Shown here piece by piece: positions 42,224 through 52,860 of a stretch of 64,000 bases of DNA. The stretch comes from Viola odorata (taxonomy: Eukaryota > Streptophyta > Magnoliopsida > Malpighiales > Violaceae): positions 33,078,040 to 33,142,039 of the forward strand of contig OY829546.1 of NCBI GenBank assembly GCA_963691705.1, in the 5' to 3' direction. The notes beneath the pieces are model-generated. The model was not told the DNA's origin. It saw nothing but the letters and a program-made list of their open reading frames with translations, and ran no database searches. Position numbers and translations under genes: made by a program. Numbering within the stretch: position 1 is the first letter of the stretch; each line of letters begins with the position of its first letter.

Positions 42224-45200
42224 ATGGAAGGAACAACCGCTTTCAACTTCATGAATCAAGACTTCGTGAAACTGGACAGGTTTGATGGAACAAATTTCAC
42301 TCGTTGGCAGGATAAGATGAAGTTCTTCCTGACTACTCTCAAGATTTTCTATGTTCTAGAAGAAGACCCACTGCCGGAACCGGGTGAGAATGGTACTGAT
42401 GCACAAAAGACAGCGAAGGAAAAGCGTGATGATGGCGAACTGGTTTGTAGGGGACACATTCTGAACACTCTGCCTGATCGGTTGTATGATCTGTTTACCA
42501 CTACAAAGTCACTGCGTGAAATCTGGAATGCTTTGGAGGCAAAGTACAAAACCAAAAAAATAGGTACGAACAAATTCATCATTTTGGAATACATGGAATT
42601 TAAAATGGTTGATAATTTGTCTGTTCTGGACCAAATGCATGAAATTTCAATTCTGGTCAATCAACTTTGTTATAAGAAGGGGAAAGGTTTTAAAAAGAGT
42701 TACTCTAACGATAACACCAAAGACAAAAAGAATAGGGCATGCTTCCATTGTGGGAAGCCTGGCCATTACATTAAAGAATGTAGGATTTTCAAGAGTGAGA
42801 AAGAGAAGGCCAATGGTTCTAAAACCGCAAACGTGGTTGAAGAAATCATTGCGATGGTTTCGGAAATGCAAATTGGCATGATTACTGAACTCAACATGGC
42901 TGCCGCGGTAAATCTTTCTGATTGGTGGTTTGATTCTGGTGCAACTGTGCACGTGTGCAATGACAAGAACCAATTCAATGTATATAAAGAATCAACCGAA
43001 GGACAAGTGGTCCTAATGGGGAACGACAACTCTACCAAAGTTCTGGGCAAAGGAAGTGTGGAACTTCAATTCACTTCCGGAAAGAAGCTTATTCTTACTA
43101 ATGTTCTCCATGTTCCGGATATTAGGAAAAATCTTGTATCTGCTAATCTTTTGTGTAATAAGGGCCTTAAGGCCGTGCTAGAATCCGATAAGTTGATTCT
43201 ATCTAAAGGTGGTGTATTTGTTGGAAAAGGGTACTCTTGTGATGACATGTTCAAACTTAGTATTAATAATAAAGTTATTTCTGATTATTCTTGTGTTGTT
43301 AATTCTTGTACTTTATGGCATGATCGTTTAGCGCATTTAAACTTTAAGTACTTGAAATATATGTCTAAGCATGGGTTAATTTCGTATACACAAAATGAAC
43401 ATGAAAAATGCGAAACATGTATACAAGCAAAGATAACTAAAAGGCCTTTCCCCAGAGCCGAAAGAAAAACACAACTTTTAGAATTAATACATTCTGATAT
43501 TTGTGAATTAAATGGTGTATTAACTAGGGGTGGAAAAAGATATTTCATCACTTTTATAGATGATTACTCTAGGTATACATATGTCTACTTACTAAGAACA
43601 AAAGATGAGGCTTTTGATATGTTTAAACGCTATAAATCAGAAGTAGAAAATCAAAAGGAAAAGAAAATAAAAGTTCTTAGAAGTGATAGAGGTGGGGAAT
43701 ATTTTCCCAACGAATTTATTGATTTCTGTCAAGAACATGGAATCATTCATGAAAAGACTGCGCCATATACACCCCAACAAAATGGTTTGGCCGAAAGGAA
43801 AAATAGAACACTCGTGGTTATGGTTAATGCGATGATTTTGAAGGCACAATCATCATTTAACTTATGGGGAGAAGCAATTCTCACCGCTGTTCATGTGCAT
43901 AACAGAGTGTCATCTCGAGTGATTCAAAATTTGTCACCATATGAGTTATGGAATGGACGAAAACCAAATTTGGATTATCTAAAAGTGTAGGGGTGTTTAG
44001 CCTTTTATCGAGTATCTGACCCGAAAAGAGCTAAATTAGGACCAAGGGCAATCAAAAGTGTGTTCATGGGATATGCTGCAAATTCAAAGGCATATAGACT
44101 GTTAGACTTGAGTTCTAATGCGATTGTAGAATCAGGGGATGTTGAATTTATTGAGAACCGATTATGTCGAGATTTAGAATCTAGTAATGAACCAACTCAA
44201 CCTCCCTTAGTTGACTCTGACCAACCCTCTTCTACGAGCAATGGTAAAAGAGTTGTAATTGATTCTCAAATTGAACCACGTAAAAGTCAAAGAGTAAGAA
44301 AAGAAAAAGACTTCGGTCCCGATTTTCAGATGTTCCTTGTCGAAGGACATAGGAACAAAAACAAGGTTCTTAATAAAATACCTATTTTGTGTAATGTTGA
44401 GGAAGATCCAAAAATGTTTGGAGAAGCAATGGCTTCTAGAGACGTAGGATTCTGGAAGGAAGCTATAAATGATGAGATGGACTCAATATTATCTAATAAT
44501 ACTTGAGTTTTAGTAGATCTTCCTCCAGGTTCTAAACCTATCGGATCTAAATGGGTATTTAGAAGAAAATATAATAGTGATGGGTCAATCCTTGCTTTTA
44601 AAGCAAGGATGGTGGCAAAGGGCTTTAGACAAAAGGAGGTAGTTGACTATTTTGATACCTATGCTCCTGTTGCTAGGATCACTTCAATCTGGGTCCTTAT
44701 AGCTCTTGCGTCGATTCATGATTTGTATGTGCATCAAATGGATGTAAAAATAGCTTTTCTAAATGGTGATTTAGATGAAGAAGTGTATATGGAACAACCC
44801 GAGGGATTTGTTCTACCTGGACAAGAGAGAAAAGTGTGCAAGTTGGTTAAGTCTTTATATGGCTTGAAACAAGCCCCAAAATAATGGCATGAAAAATTTG
44901 ACTCTGTTATACTATCTAACGGATTTAAGCACAATGGTGCCGACAAATGCATATACTCTAAATTCACGAGTGAATATGGAGTCATTGTTTGTCTTTATGT
45001 GGATGACATGCTGATTTTTGGGACTAATATGAAAGGTGTGAATGAAACCAAAAGGTACTTAACTTCGGTATTTAAAATGAAAGACCTTAACGAGGTTGAT
45101 ACTATTTTGGGAATAAAAGTAAAGAGGCAAGGCGATGGCTTTGCATTGTGTCAGTCTCATTATATTGAGAAAGTGCTTCAAAGATTTAATCACTTAGAGA

Positions 45201-45943
45201 TTAAAGAAGCAAACACACCTTATGATCCTAGTGTTAAACTTGCAAATAAGTCTGGAAGAGCGATAGCACAACTCGAATATGCCAGTGCTATCGGAAGAAT
45301 GATGTATGCCATGCATTGTACAAGACCAGACATAGCGTTTGCTGTGTGCAAACTTTCTCGTTCCACTAGTAATCCTGGTATAGAACATTGGAAAGCAATT
45401 GGAAGAGTCCTTGGATATTTAAAGAAAATAATTAATCTTGGACTTTCCTATTCTAAGTTTCCGGCTGTACTTGAAGGGTACACGGATGCTAGTTGGATTA
45501 CTAGTGCAAGTGATAACTTGTCCACATCTAGTTGGGTCTTTACTCTTGGTGGAGGAGCCTTATCTTGGTCCTCTAAGAAACAGACCGTTATTTCACATTC
45601 CACGATGGAATCTGAATTCATAGCACTAAACGCGGCATGCAAGGAAGCAGAATGGCTGAGAAATATGTTATTGGATATAGAGTTGTGGCCACAACCGATG
45701 GGAGCCATTTCCTTGTATTGTGATAGTGAAGCCACTATGTCAAGAGCATATAATAAAATCTATAATGGAAAGTCTAGACACATTAGCCTTAGGCATGAGT
45801 ACGTTAGACAACTAATAGTTGATGGAGTCATAACTATTGTCTACGTTCGGTCAAGCAGAAACTTGGCAGATCCTTTTACCAAGGGTTTATCTCGAGACTT
45901 GGTAAAAACAACATCCATAGGGATGGGACTAAAACCCTTTTAA
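42224..45943 (+). pseudogene. Copia gag-pol polyprotein with three nonsense codons
   Basis: Starts at ATG 42224. Gag: FDGTNFTRWQDKMKFFLTTL, then a direct jump from QMHEISILVNQL to a zinc knuckle CFHCGKPGHYIKEC. About 60 residues usual between them (the LPPSWKxF region) are missing. Protease: WWFDSGATVHV. Integrase: LWHDRLAHLNF ... CETCIQAK zinc region, then HSDICEL, LRSDRGGEYF and NGLAERKNRT with all three acidic residues. RT: VHQMDVKIAFLNGDLDEEVY, KSLYGLKQAPK and YVDDMLIFG. RNase [26 protein letters not shown] and LADPFTKGL. Stops are at 43988-43990 (TAG for Trp in KVWGCLAF), 44504-44506 (TGA for Trp) and 44882-44884 (TAA for Gln after QAPK). All three fit single G-to-A or C-to-T changes. 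Apart from these the frame is open throughout. Confidence 0.95.
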
Positions 45944-46567
45944 GAGAATCACTAGTAATGGGAACCCAACCTTACTTTAGATTGCATCTACTGACCAAGG
46001 TTTAAAGGGTAATAACAAGTTACTAATACGTGGTTAGGAAAAGCACTATTTGAAGTAAAGTCCCGTCCAGAATGGATTAGTGCTGACAGTTACGATTGAG
46101 AAGGATGAGTTATACTCTTAATGAAGTTCAAAACAAATCAGGTGATATGTCTTGGTAACGGGGACATTAATAGAACTTCACCTATATGAACATAAAAGTG
46201 GTGCCGCTTTAACATAAGCTTGGGTTTACTTATGTAAATGTTCATGAAACCGGGACGAAAGCACATGGCCATAGCAGTGCTAAAAAGTGTGTGAATTTCT
46301 CGAAAATTCAGATACCTCTATGTGTGGCTTGTCTCCGGTCTTAGGACAAAGAATTTTGGTTTAAGCTTAGGCCACCTTTAATTCTCTTAAGACTTTGAGA
46401 TAAGTTCACTAAGGGATAGTTTAAGTCGAAAGATACCTTCTTTTATGTATAGTGATATCAAAAGTGATCTGGTTTGCGGTGACATTACAACCTAGTGGGG
46501 GAATGTTATATATATACATATAAATCAGTAGGTTGTAATGCGATACTATTACAACCTAGTGGGGGAT
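45944..46567 (+). other. 3' non-coding region of copia with duplicated polypurine tract
   Basis: About 620 bp after the RNase H stop, no coding. ATTACAACCTAGTGGGGGA occurs twice, at about 46485-46503 followed by ATGTTATATATA, and at about 46550-46567 followed by the LTR. Between them lies TAGGTTGTAATGCG, partly the complement of the shared ATTACAACCTA. Confidence 0.8.
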
Positions 46568-47337
46568 TGTTGGATTTATAGTATATTATATAAGTGTTTG
46601 TGTGTTGTAATGGGTATTGGAAAGGCAATTGAAAAGTTGTGTCCATATTAATGGACACAACTGTTGGTGCAGACGCAGCGGTTGGAACGGACACAACGGT
46701 TGGTGAAGATACAACTATTGGAACAGACACAATAGTTGGAATAGACACAACTGTTGGAACGGATACAACGGTTGGTGCAGACACAACTGTTGAAACTGAC
46801 ACAATAGTTGAAATAGACACAACTATTGAACGGACACAACGGTTGGTGCAGACACAACTGTTGGAACCGACACAATAGTTGAAATAGACACAACTGCTGA
46901 ACGGACACAACGGTTGGTGCAGACACAACTGTTGGAACCGACACAATAGTTGGAATAGACACAACTGTTGAACGGACACAACGGTTGGTGCAGACACAAC
47001 TGTTGGAACCGACACAATAGTTGGAATAGACACAACTGTTGGAACGGACACAACCGACCGAAGAGTTATAACTCTTCTTTTCAGACCTTTTTGTAATCTA
47101 TAAATAGAACGCAAAATCAGTAAATTGATTCATTCAAATCATTCGAGAAATTTAGAATTCTTCAGAATTGCTATCTGCAGAATTCATTGGTTTTGTTATA
47201 TCATGGGAGACAATTTGCCAGGAACCTATTAGCAAACTCGATACGAGTGGGGGCAAATATTGTCTTAAGGAAAATGATATTTCTCGTGTCTCAAAACCAT
47301 ATTATTATTCTTTCCATTTAACACAATATTCCCAACA
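46568..47337 (+). mobile_element. 3' LTR of copia element
   Basis: 770 bp, TGTTGG to CCAACA. It contains a 22-unit version of the array (46655-47047; 19 units of 18 bp, three of 17 bp), the 18-bp palindrome, the TATA box and the segment AATATTGTCTTAAG. Unit sequences differ from the 5' LTR mainly by transitions and by gain or loss of whole units. Confidence 0.93.
46655..47047. repeat. 18-bp palindrome array, 3' LTR copy, 22 units
   Basis: Same unit and higher-order order as 41502-41912. The 17-bp variant ACACAACTGTTGAACGG appears three times in each LTR but at different relative places, so units have been reshuffled since, or during, the last transposition. Confidence 0.95.
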
Positions 47338-47342
47338 CCACC

Positions 47343-47931
47343 TTCAACATCTCGACCCTATCGTGACCATCAACCACCCACATATCTAAAGACTATGTTT
47401 GAAAGTTAGAAACTATCACTCTACCATTTCACTCATCTAACTCAACCTCCTCAGGTAAACATTACTCTTTTTTTCAACCTTTATCATACTATCGCTTTGT
47501 TCCCTCTCATATTACCTTTCTTGCAATCATCTCCTCTTGAGATAAGCCCAAAACTTACTTTCAAGCACAAAAGGATGCGTAGTGGTGAGCTGCTATGGAT
47601 GAAGAAATTAAGCCTTAGAGAAAAATCACACTTAATCATTATAGCTACTACATGTTGGAAAGAAACCTGTCGGTTATAAATGGGTTTATAAGACCATGTA
47701 TCATGTAGATGGCACAATTGAGCATTACAAAGCTCGCTTATTGCCAATGGGATATGTTTAATTTAAAGGTCTGAATTATACTGAAACTCTCTCCCGTAGA
47801 TAAACTTACCACCGTTTGGTGTTTGCTTGCAATTGTTGCCATTGAGAAGTGGGAACTTCATCAATTAGACTCGAATAATACATTTTTCCATTGTGATCTT
47901 TATGAAAAGGTTTACATGACTCCACCTCCGG
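47343..47931 (+). pseudogene. Copia RT fragment of the decayed outer copia
   Basis: Continues the element interrupted at 41414. Different frames carry AAMDEEIKALEK-like text, YRWVYKTMYHVDGTIEHYKA, GLNYTETLSP and LLAIVAIEKWELHQLDSNNT followed by FFHCDLYEKVYMTPPP. These are the RT N-terminal half of a copia element (compare HQMDVKIAFLNGDLDEEVYM of the neighbour). Frameshifts and stops are frequent. The fragment is cut off by the LTR starting at 47932. Confidence 0.8.
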
Positions 47932-50161
47932 TGTTGCTACCTGATTTTGGATTTTTGATCAAAGTCTTTTGTACTTTTTTATCATCAATTTTCAAAAATC
48001 ATACTTCCACTTATTGTCGCCAATCTGTTATTTATTTTCACGCTTCATGTCATTTAAATTTTATTCCATACTTTTTTCACATTTTTATCACTTTTTTCGT
48101 TCAAACTTATATCGGTTCCGAGTAGAATTCTCGAAACCAAGGGTCGAACAATGTCGCTCATTAGCTACTTATTTTTTATTATTTTTCTAACTCGCGCAAT
48201 ATCTTTGCGTTTCGTTTAATTTTTATTTTAACAATTTGTTACGCTCGAACTTTTATTGCTTATAAGCGTATATTTTTTATCGAACTATTCAGCGAACTTT
48301 TCATCACTCACTGTATGCTAATTATTTCAGCTTATTTTATCCTACACTTTAGCATTTTTGGTTCGAGTTTTTATCCATTTTCAGGCGAAATTGCTCGTAA
48401 CGTCGGCTCGAACCAAATAATTAAGTAGGAAAACCAGCCCCTCGTCTCCACCATTGATTAGTTGACTTTGAGAGTCAAACAAGATCAAAGGTGGAGGTAA
48501 TTAACACATAAGTCACCACCTTTGCCTCTGCTCCTGCGCAAGAACCAGTTCAACCTCAATTCTCAGCCACATCTTCTCCTCCTTGCGCCTCAAGTTCTTC
48601 CTCGAAGCCCAATCGTTCTCAGCCACACATAGCTGCCTCATCATCACCCATCTTCGTCATCGTAATGTCATCAACGACGACGTCATTCCCTCCTCCACCG
48701 ACTTAACTTCGGCTATAAATAGCCAGCCTCTCCAAGCTTTCGGGAGGGGGACGAACACACAAGGACAAACACACGAGCCCACAAATTTCACGGAGGAATA
48801 GAGAGGTGGCCACACAAATTCGCAATCATTTCTTCTCTCAAATATTTGGGCAACAAGCAAGGCAAGTGGTAGTTCATTTCTATTTAATTTTTGCAATTTT
48901 ATTTACTTGCTCTAACTCTCCGTTTTTCCATTTCTTGTTCCTTTTGTTGTTTATTTGTCCCTTTGAATCGTCGGAGCTGACGTACGAGAGCCAACACCGC
49001 CATCTCCTCGCCGCTGCTACTATTTTGCCGCCGACTTATCACCACTGCTGTTGTCGCCTTGCTGTTGCCGTTGGAGCTGCAGCTGACCCCTAGTCGGAGC
49101 TGTCGCCGGAGGAGACGCGACCATGTTGCCGCCGCTGCTGTGCTCCTATCACCGCCATGACTCCATTGCTGTTTGCCAAAGGAAGAAAAAGAACAGTGCT
49201 TGTTTTAATTTAAAGGGTGACGGGCTTGGCATAAGCCAAGCCCAAATGGAAAGAAAGGAAGGGCGTGAGTGTGTAAGGAAAGCTGGGCCATGCCCTTGCT
49301 TGGCCCAGGCGTGGAAGCTAGGCAGCCCACGCGGCGAAGGAAAGGCCAGCCCAGCTGGGCTGGCCTGGGCCCATTCGCGACCCAGTGGGCCCAACCTAAC
49401 TTTTTCGGCCCGTCTCATTTTTTCTCTCTCTCGTATGCTTGCACTGTTCATTTATTGTTCACGCTTTATTTATTTTTTTCACACCCATGTACTGTTTATT
49501 TATTTTCATGCCCTTGAACTGTTTATTTATTTCCTTCGCATGCTTGCATGATTTATTTGTTTTTTATGCTTGTATGCTTGTACGCTTGCTTATTTTCACC
49601 CGCTATGCATGTTTAGATAATTTTTCTATTCATCCAAATTAATCTTTTTCGCTCGCGTACAACAATTGTCAAATATTTAATCGTTCAACATTATCCTCTC
49701 CTCGTATCAATGATCTCAAAAGGATAAAACCGCCCATACCTTTCACAAGTAAACATTTCTCATCCTTTTATTTATTTCACGCTTTTTCTCGCACATACGC
49801 TCAAATGCATAACTATTTAGAATTGTTAAAATTTAATCTGTTGGGCATGATCACATAAATTAGGACTTCTTATTTTACAAACATGATTTAAACACCTCGT
49901 TTATCCGGTAACCTTTTTGGATGTGACTCGGGTGCCTAACACCTTCCCGAGTCTATAATACGACCCCGAACCGTTGTTCTCGAGTTCAGACCCATTTTGC
50001 CTTAGCTTTTTATTTTTATACCATGACATTAGGTTCCCTAAACCTAGAAACAAATTAGGGCGGCGACTTCATATGCATTATGTGAGATGACTCCAAGTTC
50101 GTCTCACATCTCATCCCAAACCCGCGTCGCATTAGGAAAATTCCAAAAAGGGGGTGCGACA
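47932..50161 (+). mobile_element. 5' LTR of Ogre/Tat-type element
   Basis: 2230 bp, TGTTGCTACCTGA to GGTGCGACA. It contains a TATA box CTATAAATAG at 48713-48722, then a GC-rich stretch (48950-49420) with chance open frames, and a conserved block shared with 1200-1260 (inverse). The right end abuts the primer site. Confidence 0.75.
48713..48722 (+). promoter_or_regulatory. TATA box of the Ogre/Tat LTR (plus copy)
   Basis: CTATAAATAG after CGACTTAACTTCGG, followed by a likely start about 30 bp on. Counterpart of the minus-strand box at 2947-2956. Confidence 0.6.
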
Positions 50162-50163
50162 GT

Positions 50164-50182
50164 TTGACGACTTCACTGGGAC
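50164..50182 (+). other. Primer binding site, tRNA-Arg type, decayed
   Basis: TTGACGACTTCACTGGGAC, 2 nt after the LTR. It compares with TGGCGACTTCACTGGGGAC in the minus copy, with one substitution and one missing G. It confirms the same element family. Confidence 0.7.
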
Positions 50183-50719
50183 TAGTAGAGTCGAAGCCAG
50201 AATTGTTTTTGAGGTGTTTGTTTTTTTATTGTATTTATTTGCTTCGATAAATTGCTTAATTTTTCTCGTATGATTTCTTTTGTACATAATTGCTATGATA
50301 AATTGTTGTATTATCACATGATTTTTTATGCGATTAATTGCTTTTATTCGCTTTGATAAATTGTTTATACATGATTTGTTGCTATGTGTTGCTCGCTTTG
50401 ATAAACTGTCATTACATATGCATATCCATGCATAATCCCATTCGCCGAGCATCACCAAATAGGATTAGGTCGGTAGTAGTGAAGTCCTAGGGCCCACGCC
50501 CTGGTAAGCTTTCACGAACCCTCACTTGGACTCGAACCCCTAAATGGATTGAGCGCCCCGGATCCTTTTATGATTTGGTAAACGCTCTCGTATCCATTTA
50601 CTGAGGGGCCACTTCTATGGTATCGTCTTGGAGCCTTCCAGCCAGTTTAGAAATAGTTGGTGTCACTCGAGCATATGCATCATATTGCGTATATTGTGAC
50701 TGTGTTTCACTTCTTCCAC

Positions 50720-51430
50720 AACTGATTTCTCAATTTTTTCCACACTTATAACTGATTTCACAATTTGTTTTTTTACATTTATAACTGTTTTCCCATGTTT
50801 ACAAATTTTTCGCAAATTCTTTCACATTTACAAATTTTTCCTCAAATTTTCTACATTTACAAAATTTTCTACAAATTTTTCCTGTTTATAAATTTTCCAT
50901 GATTCTTCCACATTTACAAATTTTTTTCCTATTTACAAATTTTTTCCGCAAACTTTCCACATTGGCAATTTTTTCCGCAAAGTTTCTATATTGGCAAATT
51001 TTTTCGTAAATTTGTCACCTTTGCAAATTTTTACAATTTCTTGATATCTATAAATTTTTCCACAATCTTTCACATGTACAATTTTCCACAATCTTTCACG
51101 CTTCCAAAATTTATCCGCAATTTTCCCACGCGTGTCAAATTTTTCCGCACATTTTTTTCACGTATACAATTTTTCCACGTGTGTCAAATTCTTCCACAAA
51201 TTCTTCCACGTGTGCAATTTCTCGACAAATTGCTCCACGGGTACAACTTTTCCCTCAATTTTTCACATTGATAGAAATCTCCGAAGATTTTTCCATGTGA
51301 TTCTCCCCTAATTTTTTTCATGTACGCAAAAAAAATTTCCTCAATTTTTCACATGCAAATTCTTTCGCGATTTTTTTTCATGTTTATAATTTTATCTCAA
51401 TTATTTTCATAATTCTCCATGTCTATGATT
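50720..51430. repeat. Degenerate low-complexity array in the leader
   Basis: Roughly 25-30 variable units of the type CACATTTACAAATTTTTCC with lengths of 20-30 bp. The array sits between the primer site and gag. The open frame inside it (51041-51271) is a by-product. Confidence 0.75.
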
Positions 51431-51559
51431 TTTCATGGTGCTTGCATTAGTGTTATTATCGTACTTACCCCTCTCTTTCTCTCGCAGCATGGAGACCTCG
51501 GGATATCATTTCACATACATATCACGGATGAGACTCATGACTATTTCCTTTCATTTGTT

Positions 51560-52845
51560 TTCAGGTTAAAAATGGCTCCTGAAAAGTAAATGGCTCTCCA
51601 CAGGCTCCCTATAACTAGACTTCGAATACGAAAGATGGTCGAAAAGGTTCAGGTATTAGAAGCAAGGGAGGAGAAACTCGAAGAATATATTCAGTGGCAG
51701 GATCCTTCCGGTAGTTCCGTGCTCACCTCAGGCACTGTGATTAGACAAAGTGCACACACTCTAGATGGCTCACCTTTTAATCCGCCACCGGTTGAACCTA
51801 TTCTTGATCTTGGCAAGCAGAAGGTCCACTTAGAACCCCAATATTTTTCTGAGCTCTTGGGGGTAATCAGATACAACCACATGTATCCTTTGGGTATTCC
51901 TCAGCTACTGGTATCGACAGATTGAAAGAATAAGGGTTCCCTTCGACCCAACAGCTCCTGCGGATATGTGTATGGTACCAGGGATTACTATACCTCAGAA
52001 ATTTAAGATTCCAGAATTTGAGAAGTACACTGGGATTGAGTGCCCCAATACTCACCTCAACAATTACTGTAATGAGATATCAGAGGTGATACATAATGAA
52101 CCTTTATTGATTCATTCATGGAGGGTCTGGCCAAGCACGCCTTGACTGGGTACATGAGACTGGATAAGATCAAGATCAGAACCTGGAGAAGAGAATCGAC
52201 GAATCGGTGACGGCTCATGCTCTGAAATGGAGAGAATTAGCCGCTGGAATCTCTCCTCCTTTGATCGACAAAGAATTCATTTTCTGCAAGCGCCTTCCAA
52301 GCTCCTTACAACACTCATCTCATCTCCAATCCGTCCAGCAGTTTCCCTAACATGGTCCTAGTGGTAGAAAGAGTGGGACAAGGAATCAAATCCGGAAGGA
52401 TCATTGTTTCTACGCCAAAGGAAACACTCAAGAGATCGTCTATCACGGAGAGAGATGTCAGCTTTGCCACCCACCGACCAGGATGCAGGCAACCTTTTCC
52501 ATCGCCTCAACCGCAACCCACAAAACCCACCAAATAACCATAAGAACCAGGAGCCACCGCCACCTCTTCCCGTTCCTTTGGGAGAGATTTACAAGCATCT
52601 ATGGGTAGCGGAGCAAATCGCGCCCACTCCAACCTCTACGACCTCCTTATCCAAAATGGTATGATCATAATGCAAGATACGGGTACCATGCTAAAGCTCA
52701 AGGCCACACAAAAAGATCTCATTCGAAGCGTTAGCCGAAGGACTTTACCTGACCACCAGCTTTTGAATGAACGCTTTCCAGGCCCACGGTGGACCTATTC
52801 AGCTTATTCATTCAGTGGGAATATCCCCAATATATTTGTACATTA
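51560..52845 (+). pseudogene. Ogre/Tat gag, broken
   Basis: The frame starts near 51590 (MALHRLPITRLRIRKMVEKV). Further Tat-type gag text follows in changing frames: RVPFDPTAPADMCMVPG, IPQKFKIPEFEKYTGIECPN (about 51985-52045), the NTHLNNYCNEI segment, LPVPLGEIYKHLWVAEQIAP (about 52575-52630), and WYDHNARYGYHAKAQGHTK where a CxYHAxAxGHTxExC knuckle is expected. The first Cys has been replaced. Several stops and frameshifts are present, so it is non-functional. Confidence 0.75.
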
Positions 52846-52860
52846 GTCGAGCCAACGACT

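Larger units (their letters stand above)
41415..47337 (+). mobile_element. Copia-type LTR retrotransposon, nearly complete
   Basis: 5923 bp. Its ends TGTTGG and CCAACA are perfect inverted repeats, flanked by 5-bp duplications CCACC (41410-41414 and 47338-47342). It comprises a 5' LTR (41415-42201), gag-pol from 42224 to about 45943, a 3' non-coding stretch, a polypurine tract and a 3' LTR (46568-47337). The domain order protease, integrase, RT, RNase H is that of Ty1/copia. The polyprotein has three nonsense codons and an internal gag deletion. Outside their repeat array the two LTRs differ at nine positions over about 290 nt. Confidence 0.96.

Noticed and set aside
42647..43551. Several minus-strand frames opposite copia gag-pol
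   Set aside because: The plus strand has all copia motifs in order; the minus frames are shadows.
49123..49551. GC-rich frames of 100-142 codons near 49.1-49.5 kb
   Set aside because: Inside the Ogre/Tat LTR downstream of its TATA box. Composition-driven, no motifs, not shared with the other LTR copy.
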